NCBI GenBank assembly: GCA_001931875.2
Contig: MSJH02000657.1
Span: 310,001-374,000, forward strand
DNA length: 64,000 nt
Reading direction: 5' to 3'
Origin: Byssochlamys sp. IMV 00236
Taxonomy: Eukaryota; Ascomycota; Eurotiomycetes; Eurotiales; Thermoascaceae
Shown: positions 45,401 through 57,500 of the stretch, piece after piece
Layout of the letters: each line of letters opens with the position of its first letter
Numbering within the stretch: position 1 is the first letter of the stretch
Notes under the pieces: model-generated
The model's input: only the letters and a program-made list of their open reading frames with translations
Database searches by the model: none
Told to the model about the DNA's origin: nothing
Position numbers and translations under genes: made by a program

Positions 45401-47412
45401 TACGGCACATGTATGCCGATACTGCAGACGAGCTGTTCGATGACGTTAGATACAAGAGCCTCGATGATTTCATTGACTTAATTATCGATATCATGTCCGC
45501 TGCAAATGAATTGATGATGGATAGATTGGCCCAGATATGTCAACAAATGCTCGGTCGTTTCGGTAAGTCTACAATTTGGGCACTACATTTTGCTATTTAC
45601 TAACTTGTCCAGTCAACACGAGGAACGTCTGTCACCTCCTGAACGCGGTTGCGCCATGTTCAGTGACAGAGTTCAAGGACGCTGCGCTCGAATATATTTG
45701 CCTCAACCTTGAAGCTATGTTAGAAAATAGGCATGTGCAGCTTACTCTCTGCTCTTGCTTCTAGCTGCTAACTAGTTCTTAGGCTTCTAGATGACCTTGA
45801 CGAGGATCTAATATATGAGCTAGATGCTGTCTGCCAAGAAAACCAGCTCTCGTGCTACCCAATCTCGAGAGGACGTAACGCTGAGGAGTTCTTATATGAA
45901 AAATATCCCGAACTTGTTTCCCTTGTCGAGAATGACCGGCAACGGAGGATTGACTCCATGAAACTGAGTTCCCGTCTCGATAGAAATGAGCTCAGCGATA
46001 AGTTGAGATCCGGAAGCCTTGAAAAGACAGCCTCCCCGCTCGCGCAGAGGACAAAGCCTTCCATCACGAAGGAGCCAAAAGCGGTCATGGCTAGTCCTGT
46101 TCTCAAGCCAATGAAATCCTCTGGAGACCTTATGTTCCAGATGGATGATGAAAATGCCGCCTCACCTGGTCCTTCAGCAAAAGGAAAGGCAGTGGTGAGG
46201 GATATTCCCAGGCGCACCAGTGATCGATCATATCCAGAGTCTCCATCTCCCGCATTGGATCCCAGATTTATGGATGTCGGATCGCTTGGTGAGAACGGTT
46301 CGTTAGATGATAGAACGGGCTCTCTTTCTCAGATCTCCATCACACCAAGGGGATTCTCAGCTAGCCCCTCCGGCGCTGATAAAAGCGCATCAAAAGCTCC
46401 TTGGGCTTCTCCAGTGATATCCGCCTCCAAGAAAGATCTGAAAGATATAATGGCGGAGGCGTCCCAGTCACGAGTATCAAACCTGACGCTAGGGATGTCC
46501 GATCGTCGGGAGTCTACTCCTGGCAGCGCTCTTCCCTCCAAGTTATCCCAGCGAGAAAGGAAAAAGCTCCAGCAACAACAGATACAGGAGCAACTTGCGG
46601 CTGAACAGAGAGCGAAAGAGAACCCGCACGTTCCATGGCAGACACCCGTAAAATCGAAGGCACCTATATTCCCAGAGCCATCACCGCGTTCTGAAGCTAC
46701 GAAGACTGCTCAAAGGCCCTCAATGACTCTTCGACAAACTGTCGCTGGCACGCCCCCAACTCAACCGGGGCCGTCCCCTGGACAAATTCAGGGGCGCAAC
46801 ATTGCAACCCCTCTTCCAACACCGCCCAAGCCTGCTCGACCAGTGCAGATTACCTCAGGTCCAGCTTCCTCGCCTAATCTCTCAACTCCTACTAAACCTA
46901 TGATCCAATCTGTACGCCACAGTCCACGACCTGAACCACGCAAAGCTAGCTTTCACTCTCCATCGTCTGGTCAACTTTCCCTTGCTTCCATCCTCCTGCA
47001 ACAGCAGGCAGAAAAAGATGAGCTGCACGAAATTGCTACAGCCAAACATAACCTTGAGGATATCCAGCTCGAACAGCAATTTCAGGAGTGGTGGGACAAG
47101 GAGAGCAAACGGGTCATGGAAGCTGAAGCTGCTGCCGCAGCACGAGGGAACAAGAACAGAGGAGGTCGGGGCAAGGGTTCTGGTAACCGTAGGGGACGCG
47201 GTACAGGTCCAGCTCCAGCCAGTCATGCGCCCGGAACCAGTCTCCCACAGCGACAAGAACAAGGGTCTACTGAAGCATCGAAGAAGACGAGTAGCCACCA
47301 TGGAAGAACTCCAAATGGAAAGCAGAAGGATGCCGCGGCTGGTGGCAATGCTCACCGTGGCGGCCGCGGTGGTAACAGAGGCAGGGGAAAGACCCGAGCC
47401 CAGCCGGCATGA
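42448..47412 (+). CDS. Ankyrin-RCC1-BTB protein (IBTK-like)
   Basis: Exons 42448-45562, 45613-45730 and 45783-47412 give 1620 residues. Domain order is ankyrin repeats at about 85-150 (VNARDHYGRTILHLVASS and ESGWTALHRALYAGNATIAQ), RCC1 repeats at about 255-490 (IFTFGSNKNLTLGLGDE, IFSWGSNKYGQLGYN, LYTFGKNEGQLG), a first BTB domain near 770-870 and a second near 920-1020 (ADVVVQLDGGEVKLHSQIAC and FAFVLRHMYADTADELFDDV). The C-terminus is disordered with a glutamine-rich coiled coil and Arg/Gly repeats (GGRGGNRGRGK). The same order occurs in animal IBTK, a CUL3 substrate adaptor, so an adaptor role is inferred. Intron 2 has a GC donor (AG/GCATGT) and a normal TTAG acceptor. Confidence 0.9.
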
Positions 47413-48281
47413 CGACTAGCAATGTGCTCTAGTACCCAGTCACATATCACGCTTCATTGTTATTCTGCTTGTATTTTTGGGCACTCTGGTTCATTGCCGC
47501 CCATTTTATTACATAGAATAAGCCCTATATCCCACTTTGCTTTAACTCCCCACAAGAGGAGTCCTCGCGGACCCTGGACATGTTTTAACGTGTTTACATG
47601 TATACATCTTTTTTTCACTTGAATATGTACCATTACCCTGCCTTTTCAGGTAATCTTTTTTTTTTTTCCTACCTGGTTTAGATATTCTTTCACATCGTAT
47701 GGGATAACGGGATGGCATTGGAGGATAGATTTATACACACACACCAGCAGTTGGCATATAGAAGGGTATATACTCTATTAATATAAACTCACTCCACTTT
47801 TAGTTCAGAAAACCTCCACAGATAAAATATCATGCCCAATGTGCCTTCGTCTTGTCTTACGGAATTAAACCTAGTTTCGTAATTCCGTGTGCTTGCATTT
47901 AAAAATAGTATTACCTGTCGTGGTCTGCTGTTCAACGATACCATACACATATAGAATAAAACAAATCGAGCGTAGTAAGAGTACAAGGAAAGAAAAAAAC
48001 AAAAAAAAGGTCAAGACGACGCCTAACAAATGCCAACCCAGCTGATTCGCTACCGTATTCCTTCCTTCCCTGTCCGACACCCTTCTAAATCCAGTGTTCG
48101 ATCATAATAATAATCATAGTAGTAAGAGGTTAATCCCGGTTATTGCCGAGGATAAAATTAGAATTAAGAGGTTTGTTTCTTTTTTTTGTTTGGTGATAAT
48201 GGTTAGGTCCTGTATGGTTGGCCTATGGTAGGTAAAGATGTATTAAGAGTTGACGTCTGATTGATAGTCGAGCAACTGGAT
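47413..48281. other. Convergent 3' intergenic region
   Basis: Two genes end towards each other. A T-run lies at about 47656-47667 and a short CA repeat near 47735. The rest is AT-rich, and no gene is seen. Confidence 0.5.
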
Positions 48282-50348
48282 TCAGCCGATGGTTGGGACT
48301 TCTCTGCTTTCCCACAAGCGACGGAGCATTAGTTCTGTTTCATTTGGGAAAAAGCCACCATTGAGCTCGTCCGAAGTAGGACGCCCATGCGCAGCTTCGT
48401 CGGATGTAGAAAGGTGCTGAGTAGTCGCATGCTGATGGTCAACGTCCAGTCTGTCGGCAGGCTCTGAGGGACTGATATTGACAATGTCGTCCTGGTCCTG
48501 GAAATATACCCGAGATTGCCTGGATCCAGAGGGCTTGTTCTTATTGACTTGGCTGCTGCTACCCGTATCAGAGTCATTATTTCCTCGAGAGAGGACGCGG
48601 CGATGCTGTGTTCTGGCCGGTGGTGCCTGCACCAAGCCGATGTTGGCTAAAGCGGGTGCCGACTTGACAGTCTTGGTAAGAGATCCAGGGCTTGAAGACG
48701 GTCTCTCCATCTCAAGCATTACACGTCTTACCCGCTTGAAACTATCGTTGCTGGGGCTCTGGAAGCGTCGTACAACCGTTAATTCGGATGCTGTCTTCTC
48801 ATACACCTTGCGAACATGCTTGGCTTCGCTCTCATGGGCCGCTCCGCCGATTCTTCCGCCACCATTCACCACTCGAGCACCATCATACGCACGTGAGCTC
48901 GTTCGTGCATGAGTAGCAGCCATGAAAGCCGGATCCATCGTGGACGGAGAGATAGCGGAAGATGGATCATGTGGATCGGGAGGAGAAGTCGTCAGGGCAG
49001 CTGTGCGTTGAAGCCATAGCTTCTGCTGTGTACGCGACGGTGGCTCGGCACCTGGTGGCCGTGATGGAGGCGATGCTTTCGTCCGCTTCGAGCTCGTACC
49101 ACGACCCGGAGATGGAGGGGTCTGGGGATGATAATGGGGGAGGAAAGAGGAGGGAGTATTGGGGTCTGAGTCTGTGCGGGACGCCGCATGACGGCCATCC
49201 TTGTTGATGATGAAGCGTGACACGCCGCCTTCAATGGAGGAAGATGTAGCCTGTCCGTGTGTGCCTGGTGTAGAAGCCATGGCTGGGTTCGAGGTCGACA
49301 AATGACTGCGACGAGACCCATCATGAGCGGAGGCCAGGTTTGTCAGAGATGCATTACGGGAAGCAGTATTAATCACTGCGGGTTTCGCCATAGCTGATAT
49401 CGATGACATGGCCGGGGGAGCCTTGGATGGACGTGACTGGCTGAGTAACCGCGAGGCTATATCGTGTTCTGAACCTTTCACGGATTGCGCGTGTTCCTCT
49501 TCGGCCTCTTGCCGCTCTCGACTTACTCTGTCTTCTCTCTCTCCGTCTGATTCTCGGTCTTCGTCATCTGAGTGAGAGAGTCCCGTCGAGAAGGTCCTGC
49601 TTGTTGGCTCCGGCAGGCTGGTCGCTTGCGGAACGCGAGGATAGGGACGTTTCACAAAGGTCAACGGGTCAACCAGCACCGCACTGTTCTCTGCACTACC
49701 TTTTGACGGAGCTACTGAATTCCGTCTCGTGCTCTCTGGTGACTGTGTACTATCTTCCCATTCACCTTCGTCGTCGTCCTCGTCCGGATCACCCAACTCG
49801 AAACCCACGACCTTCTTCGGTTGGCCTCTGGCACTTTGCGGACGGTCTGTAACCAACGCCTTCTTTCCTGGCACAGTTGCGGTATTTCGACGAAGAGCCG
49901 GAGTGGAGAAGTTCTTCTTTATCGACGCATGTGTTTTGTGGTCGCCCAAGGAAGTCGGAGCATCCCAACGGACGTGGTGGCCCTTTGGGCTGGCAGCTGG
50001 AGTCACTGCAGCGGATGTCGCTGGAGCCGACTTCTTTCGCTGGTGATGTCTCGTGCCTGTGCCGATCCCGTACGCATGACCTTCAATGATATTCTGGCCC
50101 GAAGTCGGTCTCTGTAACTTGTTCAGATTCTTGCCAAATGAAGGGTTGCGGCTGTGTGTGCGATGGGCACCGCCCACCACATGGGGTCGATGTAGCTTAT
50201 GTACAGGCGCCCTCTGAGTGTGCGATTGAGATAGATCTGCGTTATTCGACGATGGGGGCCGCGGGGTGATGATGGCATGCGAGGACACTGAGCGACGGGC
50301 CAGTCCTGGCCGTTTAACCGGGGAGGAGGTGTTATTTGAGGTTGGCAT
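48282..50348 (-). CDS. Low-complexity protein, tentatively TCO89-like TORC1 subunit
   Basis: One exon encodes 688 residues starting at the ATG at 50348. It is nearly all disordered and rich in Ser, Pro, Arg and His. Recognisable pieces are HRTHSRNPSFGKNLNKLQ at about 60-78, GHHVRWDAP, the acidic VGFELGDPDEDDDEGEWEDS near 185, VVRRFQSPSNDSFKRVRRVM near 550, and the end NETELMLRRLWESREVP. The RNPSFGKNLNKL and VGFELGD..DDEGEWED pieces remind me of the fungal TCO89 family (TORC1 subunit at the vacuole), but this is from memory of the pattern and not certain. Otherwise it is a fungal protein of unknown function. Confidence 0.5.
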   Translation of the reverse strand: MPTSNNTSSPVKRPGLARRSVSSHAIITPRPPSSNNADLSQSHTQRAPVHKLHRPHVVGGAHRTHSRNPSFGKNLNKLQRPTSGQNIIEGHAYGIGTGTRHHQRKKSAPATSAAVTPAASPKGHHVRWDAPTSLGDHKTHASIKKNFSTPALRRNTATVPGKKALVTDRPQSARGQPKKVVGFELGDPDEDDDEGEWEDSTQSPESTRRNSVAPSKGSAENSAVLVDPLTFVKRPYPRVPQATSLPEPTSRTFSTGLSHSDDEDRESDGEREDRVSRERQEAEEEHAQSVKGSEHDIASRLLSQSRPSKAPPAMSSISAMAKPAVINTASRNASLTNLASAHDGSRRSHLSTSNPAMASTPGTHGQATSSSIEGGVSRFIINKDGRHAASRTDSDPNTPSSFLPHYHPQTPPSPGRGTSSKRTKASPPSRPPGAEPPSRTQQKLWLQRTAALTTSPPDPHDPSSAISPSTMDPAFMAATHARTSSRAYDGARVVNGGGRIGGAAHESEAKHVRKVYEKTASELTVVRRFQSPSNDSFKRVRRVMLEMERPSSSPGSLTKTVKSAPALANIGLVQAPPARTQHRRVLSRGNNDSDTGSSSQVNKNKPSGSRQSRVYFQDQDDIVNISPSEPADRLDVDHQHATTQHLSTSDEAAHGRPTSDELNGGFFPNETELMLRRLWESREVPTIG

Positions 50349-51357
50349 GCTTGTGAAGAAGGACTAACAACGAAGTGAAGTCCACTAGAATAATCTCCGG
50401 GCAAGACAGAAGCTGACAGGTGTACTCTACATCGTTAGCTAGCTGTTGGGGGCCCTTTGTGTTTCTGCATCGCCTGGTGGTTGAAGCCGTTTGCCGTCTG
50501 GAGCTGCTGTCTCCGGCTGACTAAGCGCCCGGCTAAGGTGGCGCTTTCTTTCACTTTGGATAGAAATAGAAAGCGACATGATTATTATTTATCACCCCGC
50601 TGGAGAAGTCAACTAACTGTGAAGGATTGCCAAGGACAGACAATTGATTCACTCAAAGGATGAGGTTCCAGGAGAAATTCACTCCTCATGGCTGATAATC
50701 ATAATGGACAACTAGGTACTCTAAATACATTCATCAGGCGCCGGATCTCCCCGGTTTTCCCATCTGGGAAACGGACTGACCTCATAATCATATCGGCCCT
50801 TGGCTTGCAGGACGGACACAGAACCAGACATTGACCACAGATTCGAAAGTTCAGCCGGGCCAGGACAGTCTACGACGGAAGGGTGTTTTTCAGAGTCACT
50901 AACAAAGGCAAATTCAAAATCTTCAAAATCTTTCGAGGCTGGCAGCCGCTGTACAGCTGTTAGTGTCACATAAAATTCACCGGTGCCTCGAGCTAATAAT
51001 GAATTGCGGAGCTGCCATAATCCACATCACAGACGTACTGTTTTCGATTCGAAGGTCAATTCCGATAGCAAATGCTATCCCAATACATGCGTTCACACAG
51101 GAGATCCCCATACATAAATTCACTACATACATAGACCCATACAATACATGTTGATGGCATTCACAGCCGCTCGCCGCAAAGGGTCTCGTATGTTAAGACT
51201 AGAAGGGATGTGAGGGTAAAAGCATGGACTTCTTGTTCTGAAAGGAGTGGCCACATCTGGTATCATAATGCTATGCCGAGAGACGATTGTTGGAAAGATC
51301 GATGCAACAGGGGTAAAAGAGAAGGAGAAAACGCCGTCGCTAACATGTCCGGTTCAC
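50349..51357. other. Intergenic with a weak open frame
   Basis: This holds the promoter of the minus-strand low-complexity gene on the left and the vps27 3' end on the right. A minus-strand frame of 82 codons (50969-50721) starts with GTG and has a possible acceptor site at its front, but no upstream exon or domain is visible, so I do not call it. Confidence 0.4.
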
Positions 51358-53718
51358 TCATAGATCAATCAGAGACTCTTCTACCATCGGCTTAGGTTGC
51401 GGAGGTTGCGATTGTTGGGGGTATGCAGTCGCCGGCGGGTTTCCAGCCAAGGCAGGATAAGACCCGTTAGACCAAGCTCCCGTTTCTGTTGCCTGATATG
51501 GCTGCTGGGGCTGTTGGTAGAATGATTGTGGAGGCTGCTGAGACGGGTACGGAGGGTATCCTTGTGCCTGTTCCTGATGAGGTGGATAGCCCGGTGATTG
51601 CACTGGCTCCCCACCGACAGGCTGGTAAGGCAGACTCTGAGATGAAGGGCTCTGAGGTGTAGCTTGTTGGTACTGAGAGTCACGTCGGACGACTGAAGGC
51701 TGCTGGAAGGGGGCTTGAGGTTCCGCCTGCGTGGGAGGTTGAGGTTGGTTCGAAGGCTGCCTTTGCGCAGGATAATAGCTGTCCGGGGTTGCTTGTGGCG
51801 CAGTACTGCCCGGATAGGGGCCAGCACTCGGAGGAGCAGGTGTAGCATGCTGGTTCTGTTCCGGATTCCACGTCTGAGAAGGTGCGGCACCATAATGAGA
51901 CATTTGTGGAGGATACGGAGGACTTGACACTCCAGCAGACGGCACCCCTTGCTCAAGGCCCCTGCCAGCAAACTGCGCCGTAGCACCTGGAGACTGGGGC
52001 TGCTCAGGAGCATTATTTCCGTAGTAGAAGTTTTCAACAGCACCTCTTCCTGTGGGAGGGTTTCCAGAAAGCGTAGGATATATATCCGAACGTTGCGGGG
52101 CGGGCGAGAAGGATCCATAGCTGCCCAGCCTGTGATGCGCATATGCACTGGACAATCGTTCCTCTAGCATGCGATCGTAATACCGCACAGCTGTGGAGAG
52201 TTTCGCGTGCAGGTCGAGAAGCGTGTCTGCATATATTAGCCAAATTCTTCCAAAGAATATCCGCGTCATGACATACCGTGCTTGCTCATCGTCTCCCCGT
52301 ATGTGCGTGCTAATTTGGGACGTAGAGCTCCGATACTCTCGTACAGTTCTTGAATCTGAGGCTCGCGTAGAATGGTACCCGGCGGTTGATGTTGGAGACG
52401 CTCGACCAGCGTGGCGAACAAGTTGATATTTTCCGCTTCCACAGGGGTGAGCTCATACGGGTTTTTGGGCAAGGGGGTCACCGTCGAGGCACCGTTAGCT
52501 GTTGGGGCAGAGGCTGTTGAGCTTTTCAAGGCGGCTGCGTGCTTCCTCTTTTGTTCCTCCATGTCCCTTAATGATGCCTCTATGGCAGCCTTCAGATCCC
52601 CGTCTTCCTCCTCTTCAGGCATGGGCTCATTCAAAGGCTTGCTGGTTTCTCGGGCTAGCTTGGGCTGCGGAACGTAGCCTGATGATCCGCCTTGTGCCTC
52701 CTCCAAACTCATCTGCAGTGCTCTTCTCAGATCCTCGTCGAAACTGCTATCCACCCTGGCGTCGCGCGGCTCCATCGAGGTGGTTGCCTTTGTGATAGAG
52801 TTGTTTTTAAACGCCGCTCGATCAGAGATCCCAGCTTGGCCAAAGGTCTTCGATGTGAGCTTAGCATAACAGCCATCATCTACTCGGACAGGTTGCAGTA
52901 TTCCCAAATGGGGCAACGGCAGACTCTTGCTGGAACACTGGCTGTCGAAGACATTGCCGCAGTTACGGCAATGGTGTTTTCTATTTGTAAATGTAAAAGG
53001 CGTACGGCATCGCATGCAGACATCGGAGTCAATCCACTCTGGTGGCTAGGAGAGTACGGGTAAAATCAGCAATGCAGTCTTTGGATGTCCAGAGGACGGA
53101 AAACTCACCGCACTACTATCGAGCATGCTGCTGGTGATTTCGGTCTTGGGAGGAAACCGAAAACCTTCATCTTGCAGCTTCCGATAAGTTTCGCCCACGT
53201 ATCTGAGATCCATACGTCCTTGCGCTGCCATGGCCCAATTCTGGATAAGCTCCAACATCTTCTCTTGGACGTCATGGTTGAGCGGAGCGGCATCTGACTT
53301 TAACAGTGACACCAAGTTATCCATAAACTCACGGGAGGCAATCTCAGCCAGAAAATGCGTGCCCCCGTTCTTGACACACGTATCTGTCAACTGGAGACCC
53401 GATAGTTAGCGCATCACTGACCCCACGGTCTCCGGACTAGCCACCAACCTTCAACGTCGCAAGTTGTATATTCGGGTTCTTATTTTCTAGTCGTCGTTTC
53501 AATGCTCGCATCGCTTCTTTTGGCTGCACACTCTTCGACCGAATCATGTCTGAAATCTCCAAGTTGAGGGCAATATCCTCCCTATTGCTCAGTCAGCCCT
53601 GTATCGATGCAGCTCAGCTCAATCGCACAGGAGGTAGCGATGCCACTTACAGCGATGAAGCTGTCGCGCGCTCGATTTGATCATCGAGCGGCGAGGCGGA
53701 CGAAAACCAGCCCGCCAT
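51358..53718 (-). CDS. vps27: ESCRT-0 subunit Vps27
   Basis: Vps27 binds ubiquitinated cargo and PI3P on endosomes and recruits ESCRT-I for multivesicular-body sorting. Inferred exons 53718-53651, 53581-53449, 53390-53109, 53045-52277 and 52226-51358 give 706 residues. The VHS domain covers residues 1-145 ([40 protein letters not shown] and [10 protein letters not shown]). The FYVE zinc finger at about 165-222 has the PI3P motif RKHHCRNCG and paired cysteines. Ubiquitin-interacting motifs follow ([14 protein letters not shown] and [15 protein letters not shown]). A helical GAT-like core comes next, then a P/Q-rich tail ending in the clathrin box LIDL. All junctions keep the frame. Confidence 0.95.
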
Positions 53719-54524
53719 GTTGACTGTTGTGATCCTAGCGGGCGACAGTGGCTCGAACGACCAAGATCAACGGTTGCGCACCGCAAGCTTATGACGTTCG
53801 GTGAACAGGATAGGACCAGATACAGAATGCGTTGACGACAGCCCTGATGGGAAGCGCTTTCAGTAGCTATAGGCGCGATAGACAGGCGTTGCACTGGACA
53901 GACAGCTGTGTAGATGGCGGGCACTGTTGGATGTTGCTGTCTGGTGTTGATGCTCCAGGCAGATAGTTAGTTCGCAGCAGTTCCAGGTCCCTCCACCTCC
54001 ACTGGATGCCTGGCTTGGCGTTTCCATGTATCCATGTACATTAACTTAGTAAGGCAGAGTAATGAAGCAGATGACTCAGCTATTCCATGCACAACATCTC
54101 TCTTGGGTTTAGCGCTTCATCTGTCTCCTTCTATCGTGCCCTCTCAGTGGCGTCATCGACGAAGGCGGTGAGATATCCCTCACGTGCGAATAATACCGTA
54201 CGGCTGTGACCGAAACTTTACAGGCTTCCCGTACCCCAGACGGAGACGCCCCGCCTGGTTGGCCCGCGGAGACAAGCCCGAGTCAACTACCTTCTTTCTC
54301 TCTGCTCGCTAATAATATGTTTCTTCGAGGTCTCTCCTGTCGTGGAATACCTCTGGATATTTCTTGATCTGTCGCTCTTCCTGTCCTTTGTGTTGCGGTT
54401 CACCAACTGCCCGGAATTGTCCTCGTTCGGCAGCGACACTCGAAACGCCTCTTCGTCCCGGTCACCACCTGTGCTACAGTCACCCTCGGATCATGCGTCC
54501 TTCCTGGCCCCGGTGCTTTGGATA
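53719..54524. promoter_or_regulatory. Divergent promoter of vps27 and the Doa4-type hydrolase gene
   Basis: The 806 bases between the two start codons should contain both promoters. No other gene is seen. The plus frame is open upstream of 54525 from about 54342 but has no ATG, so I keep 54525 as start. Confidence 0.5.
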
Positions 54525-57500
54525 ATGTTATCAGATACAGCTGCGCTCCCATCAGTGCCCAGTTTCGAGCCCTGGAGGGATATCAACGGTTCTCGATCGG
54601 GGGGTGGGATGCAATCTGGCGGCGATCGGAGTAGCTGGGCTGGTCCGTATCGGAATGGCAATGATACCCCACCAAGTGGTCGTCAGCGGCCAAGATTCCC
54701 GAATATAAAAGATCTTCAGGATGAGGCAGCAGCATTAGGCGTGGACGAGAAGGCTTCTGTAAGTTTCAATACAGTTTATGCCGCTCCAGGATCGCAGTCG
54801 TAGGTCTTTAACATGTACGTACGGTTTGCTAACTGCTCTGCATAGCTGAATGCGCTGTTGAGGACAGCCAAGGATGCCATACGGCAATCTCGCACCGCTG
54901 TGGACAAGGGAGAGCTAGACGTTGCCTATGTCCTATACTTGCGCGCTTCAGAAATAACTGTCAATACCATACCGCACCATCCAGACTACCGGATAGCGAT
55001 CAACCAACGGCCAGGATGGTATGACCAGTTTGCAGATCTAATGCTGGTATGATCCCTAGTGATTCTCCTTGACTGTCGTTCTGAACAGCCATTCCGCTGC
55101 CTGTCTGCTCTGTATCTCACTGACGTTTAATAATTCCTAGTCTGTTAGGACCAAACAGGCAACCATGGACTCAATCAAACAGCAGATACTCGAAGATAAC
55201 CTTGCCAACAATGTCAAACCTACAGGGGCGCGCACGCTTTCACCATCGACGTCCTCGAACACGACCTCACAACCTGGTGGGAACAGCGAAATTGGCAACA
55301 GTATATTGAGAATGCCGAGTCCTTCGGATTTCCAAGCAGGGGACGCGACCATCTCTCGGAAGCCAGTTGGAATTACAAATCCTGTTGACGATGTACTAGC
55401 CCAGAGATTTGCCAGACTGAAGGCAACACCATCATCTATTCAAGGATCTCAGACTCCTGTTACCTCCGTTCAGACGGATGATCCTTCGGTCTCTCCGCCT
55501 CATGGGAAGCCCTCGGACTATCCACCGCGGCCATCTACCACCTCTCCACGCGCATCGCTCATGTCGCCCTCTTTGCGCCCTATGGGTCCGCGGAATATGG
55601 GATCACCACATAGTGTACCTTCGCTCCCCCCAAAAGTTCCATTAGACGCGCCACTTCCTCGCGCGCCCGATCCAGCGTATAACCCGATATTCACTGTACC
55701 AAACCAATCCCCTTCTAACCCTCCAAGAACTTCGACCGAAAGCGCACGAGCAGCAAACTCAAGATACTCTCATATCGCCGGTTCTCCAAGAGGTAGCCCT
55801 AGTCGAGGTGCATTGGACGACAATCCTTATCGGTCACGGACTCCAAATGGCGTTCATCCGGCAGCAGAATCAAAAAGCAGTTCTGCCGATTTACCCCACA
55901 ATCCGACTGTTAGTGCACAGCAGCTACTGGATTATCTTCGGAAATACAATGTACTTCTGATTGATGTCCGTCCGCGGAACCGTTACGACAACGGACATAT
56001 ATACGCGAAGTCGATTATTTGCATTGAGCCCGTTGCTTTGAAGGAGAATGTTTCTGCAGAAGAATTGGAGGAGAGATTGATAGTCTCTCCGGAATATGAG
56101 CAGTCATTGTTTGAAAGAAGAAATGAGTTTGATCTGGTTGTATATTATGATCAAAGCACAGCTTCCGTCAGCTATCTTGCCGGGTCCCCTGTCGGGACAA
56201 CGGCGCCGCATCTCAGAGCTCTTTACGACACGTTATATGAGTTTAACGCATACAAGCCGTTGAGGGACGGGCGCCCCCCGGCTCTACTAGTCGGTGGCCT
56301 GGATGCGTGGATTGACTTGCTTGGCCCGCAGTCCCTCGCTACCTCATCTACGGCTGCTGTCATGGGATCGCTTCAACCCAAGAGGCCCGGCAGAGGACCG
56401 GGCAGGCCCATTGGCAGAGTCCCAACAATGGCCAGTGCAAATTCCAGTTTAGAAGTGAGAAAGAGAAGACTGCGAGAATTCACGCCACTTAATGCGGAGG
56501 AGCTCACTGCATGGATGGAAAGGTCCAGGGTAGAAGAGATTGATCCCGAGAGCTATGAGGGCGAGGACGAGACTATAACCGAAACACCAGAAGAGAGCGT
56601 GGCAGAGCAAGAACCTTCTTCTCCCTTTATCCACTCATATGAGGACTTCCTGCGGCGCTTCCCCGAGCCGCATGCTGTCCAGCAGTCAATGATCATGTCC
56701 GAGACTCGACCGCCACTCCCGTCTGTGCCCAATTATGGCGCTCCTGTGCCTGTTGTACCTTCACGGCCGCCACCTGCTGTGCCGCGACGAAGTTATGGTG
56801 GTGTCTCAGATGGCCGGCAGATTCAGCCTACGCTTGCGCGACAGAATTCTGCAAATAGGACTGCTTTGTACACGTCGAACTCCGTCATCCATCGACTCAA
56901 GCTCCCACGAACGGGTCTAACGAACTTTGGCGTGACCTGCTATATGAATTCGACCATTCAATGCTTGAGTGCAACAATTGCGCTAAGCAAATTCTTTATC
57001 GATAACCGTTTCCGATTCTATGTACAAAAGAACTGGAAGGGGTCCCAGGGGGTCATGCCTGGTCTGTACGCCAATCTCATTCGTTCGCTGTGGAAGAACG
57101 ACGTGGAAGTAATCATGCCTACGTCCTTCCGAAACTTCTGTGGGCGACTGAACCGGGAGTGGGCAATAGACAGACAGCAGGATGCAAAAGAATTTTTCGA
57201 TTTTCTCGTCGACTGTTTACACGAGGATCTTAACATCAACTGGCAGCGGACTCCACTGCGTCCGTTGACATTCGAAGAAGAAATGCAGCGAGAGAGGATG
57301 CCGGTGCCCAAGGTATCGAAGATAGAATGGGACCGTTACTGTCACCGTGAGGAATCATATATTTCTTCTCTCTTTGCGGGGCAGCACGCAAGTCGACTGC
57401 GTTGTACTACTTGCAAACGTACTTCAACAACGTATGAGGCGTTCTACAGCATTAGCGTGGAGATCCCACCTTCAGGCACTGGCGATATCTACCAATGTCT

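Noticed and set aside
50721..50969. An 82-codon minus-strand frame between the TCO89-like gene and vps27
   Set aside because: It begins with GTG; a last-exon reading is possible, but no upstream exon was found.
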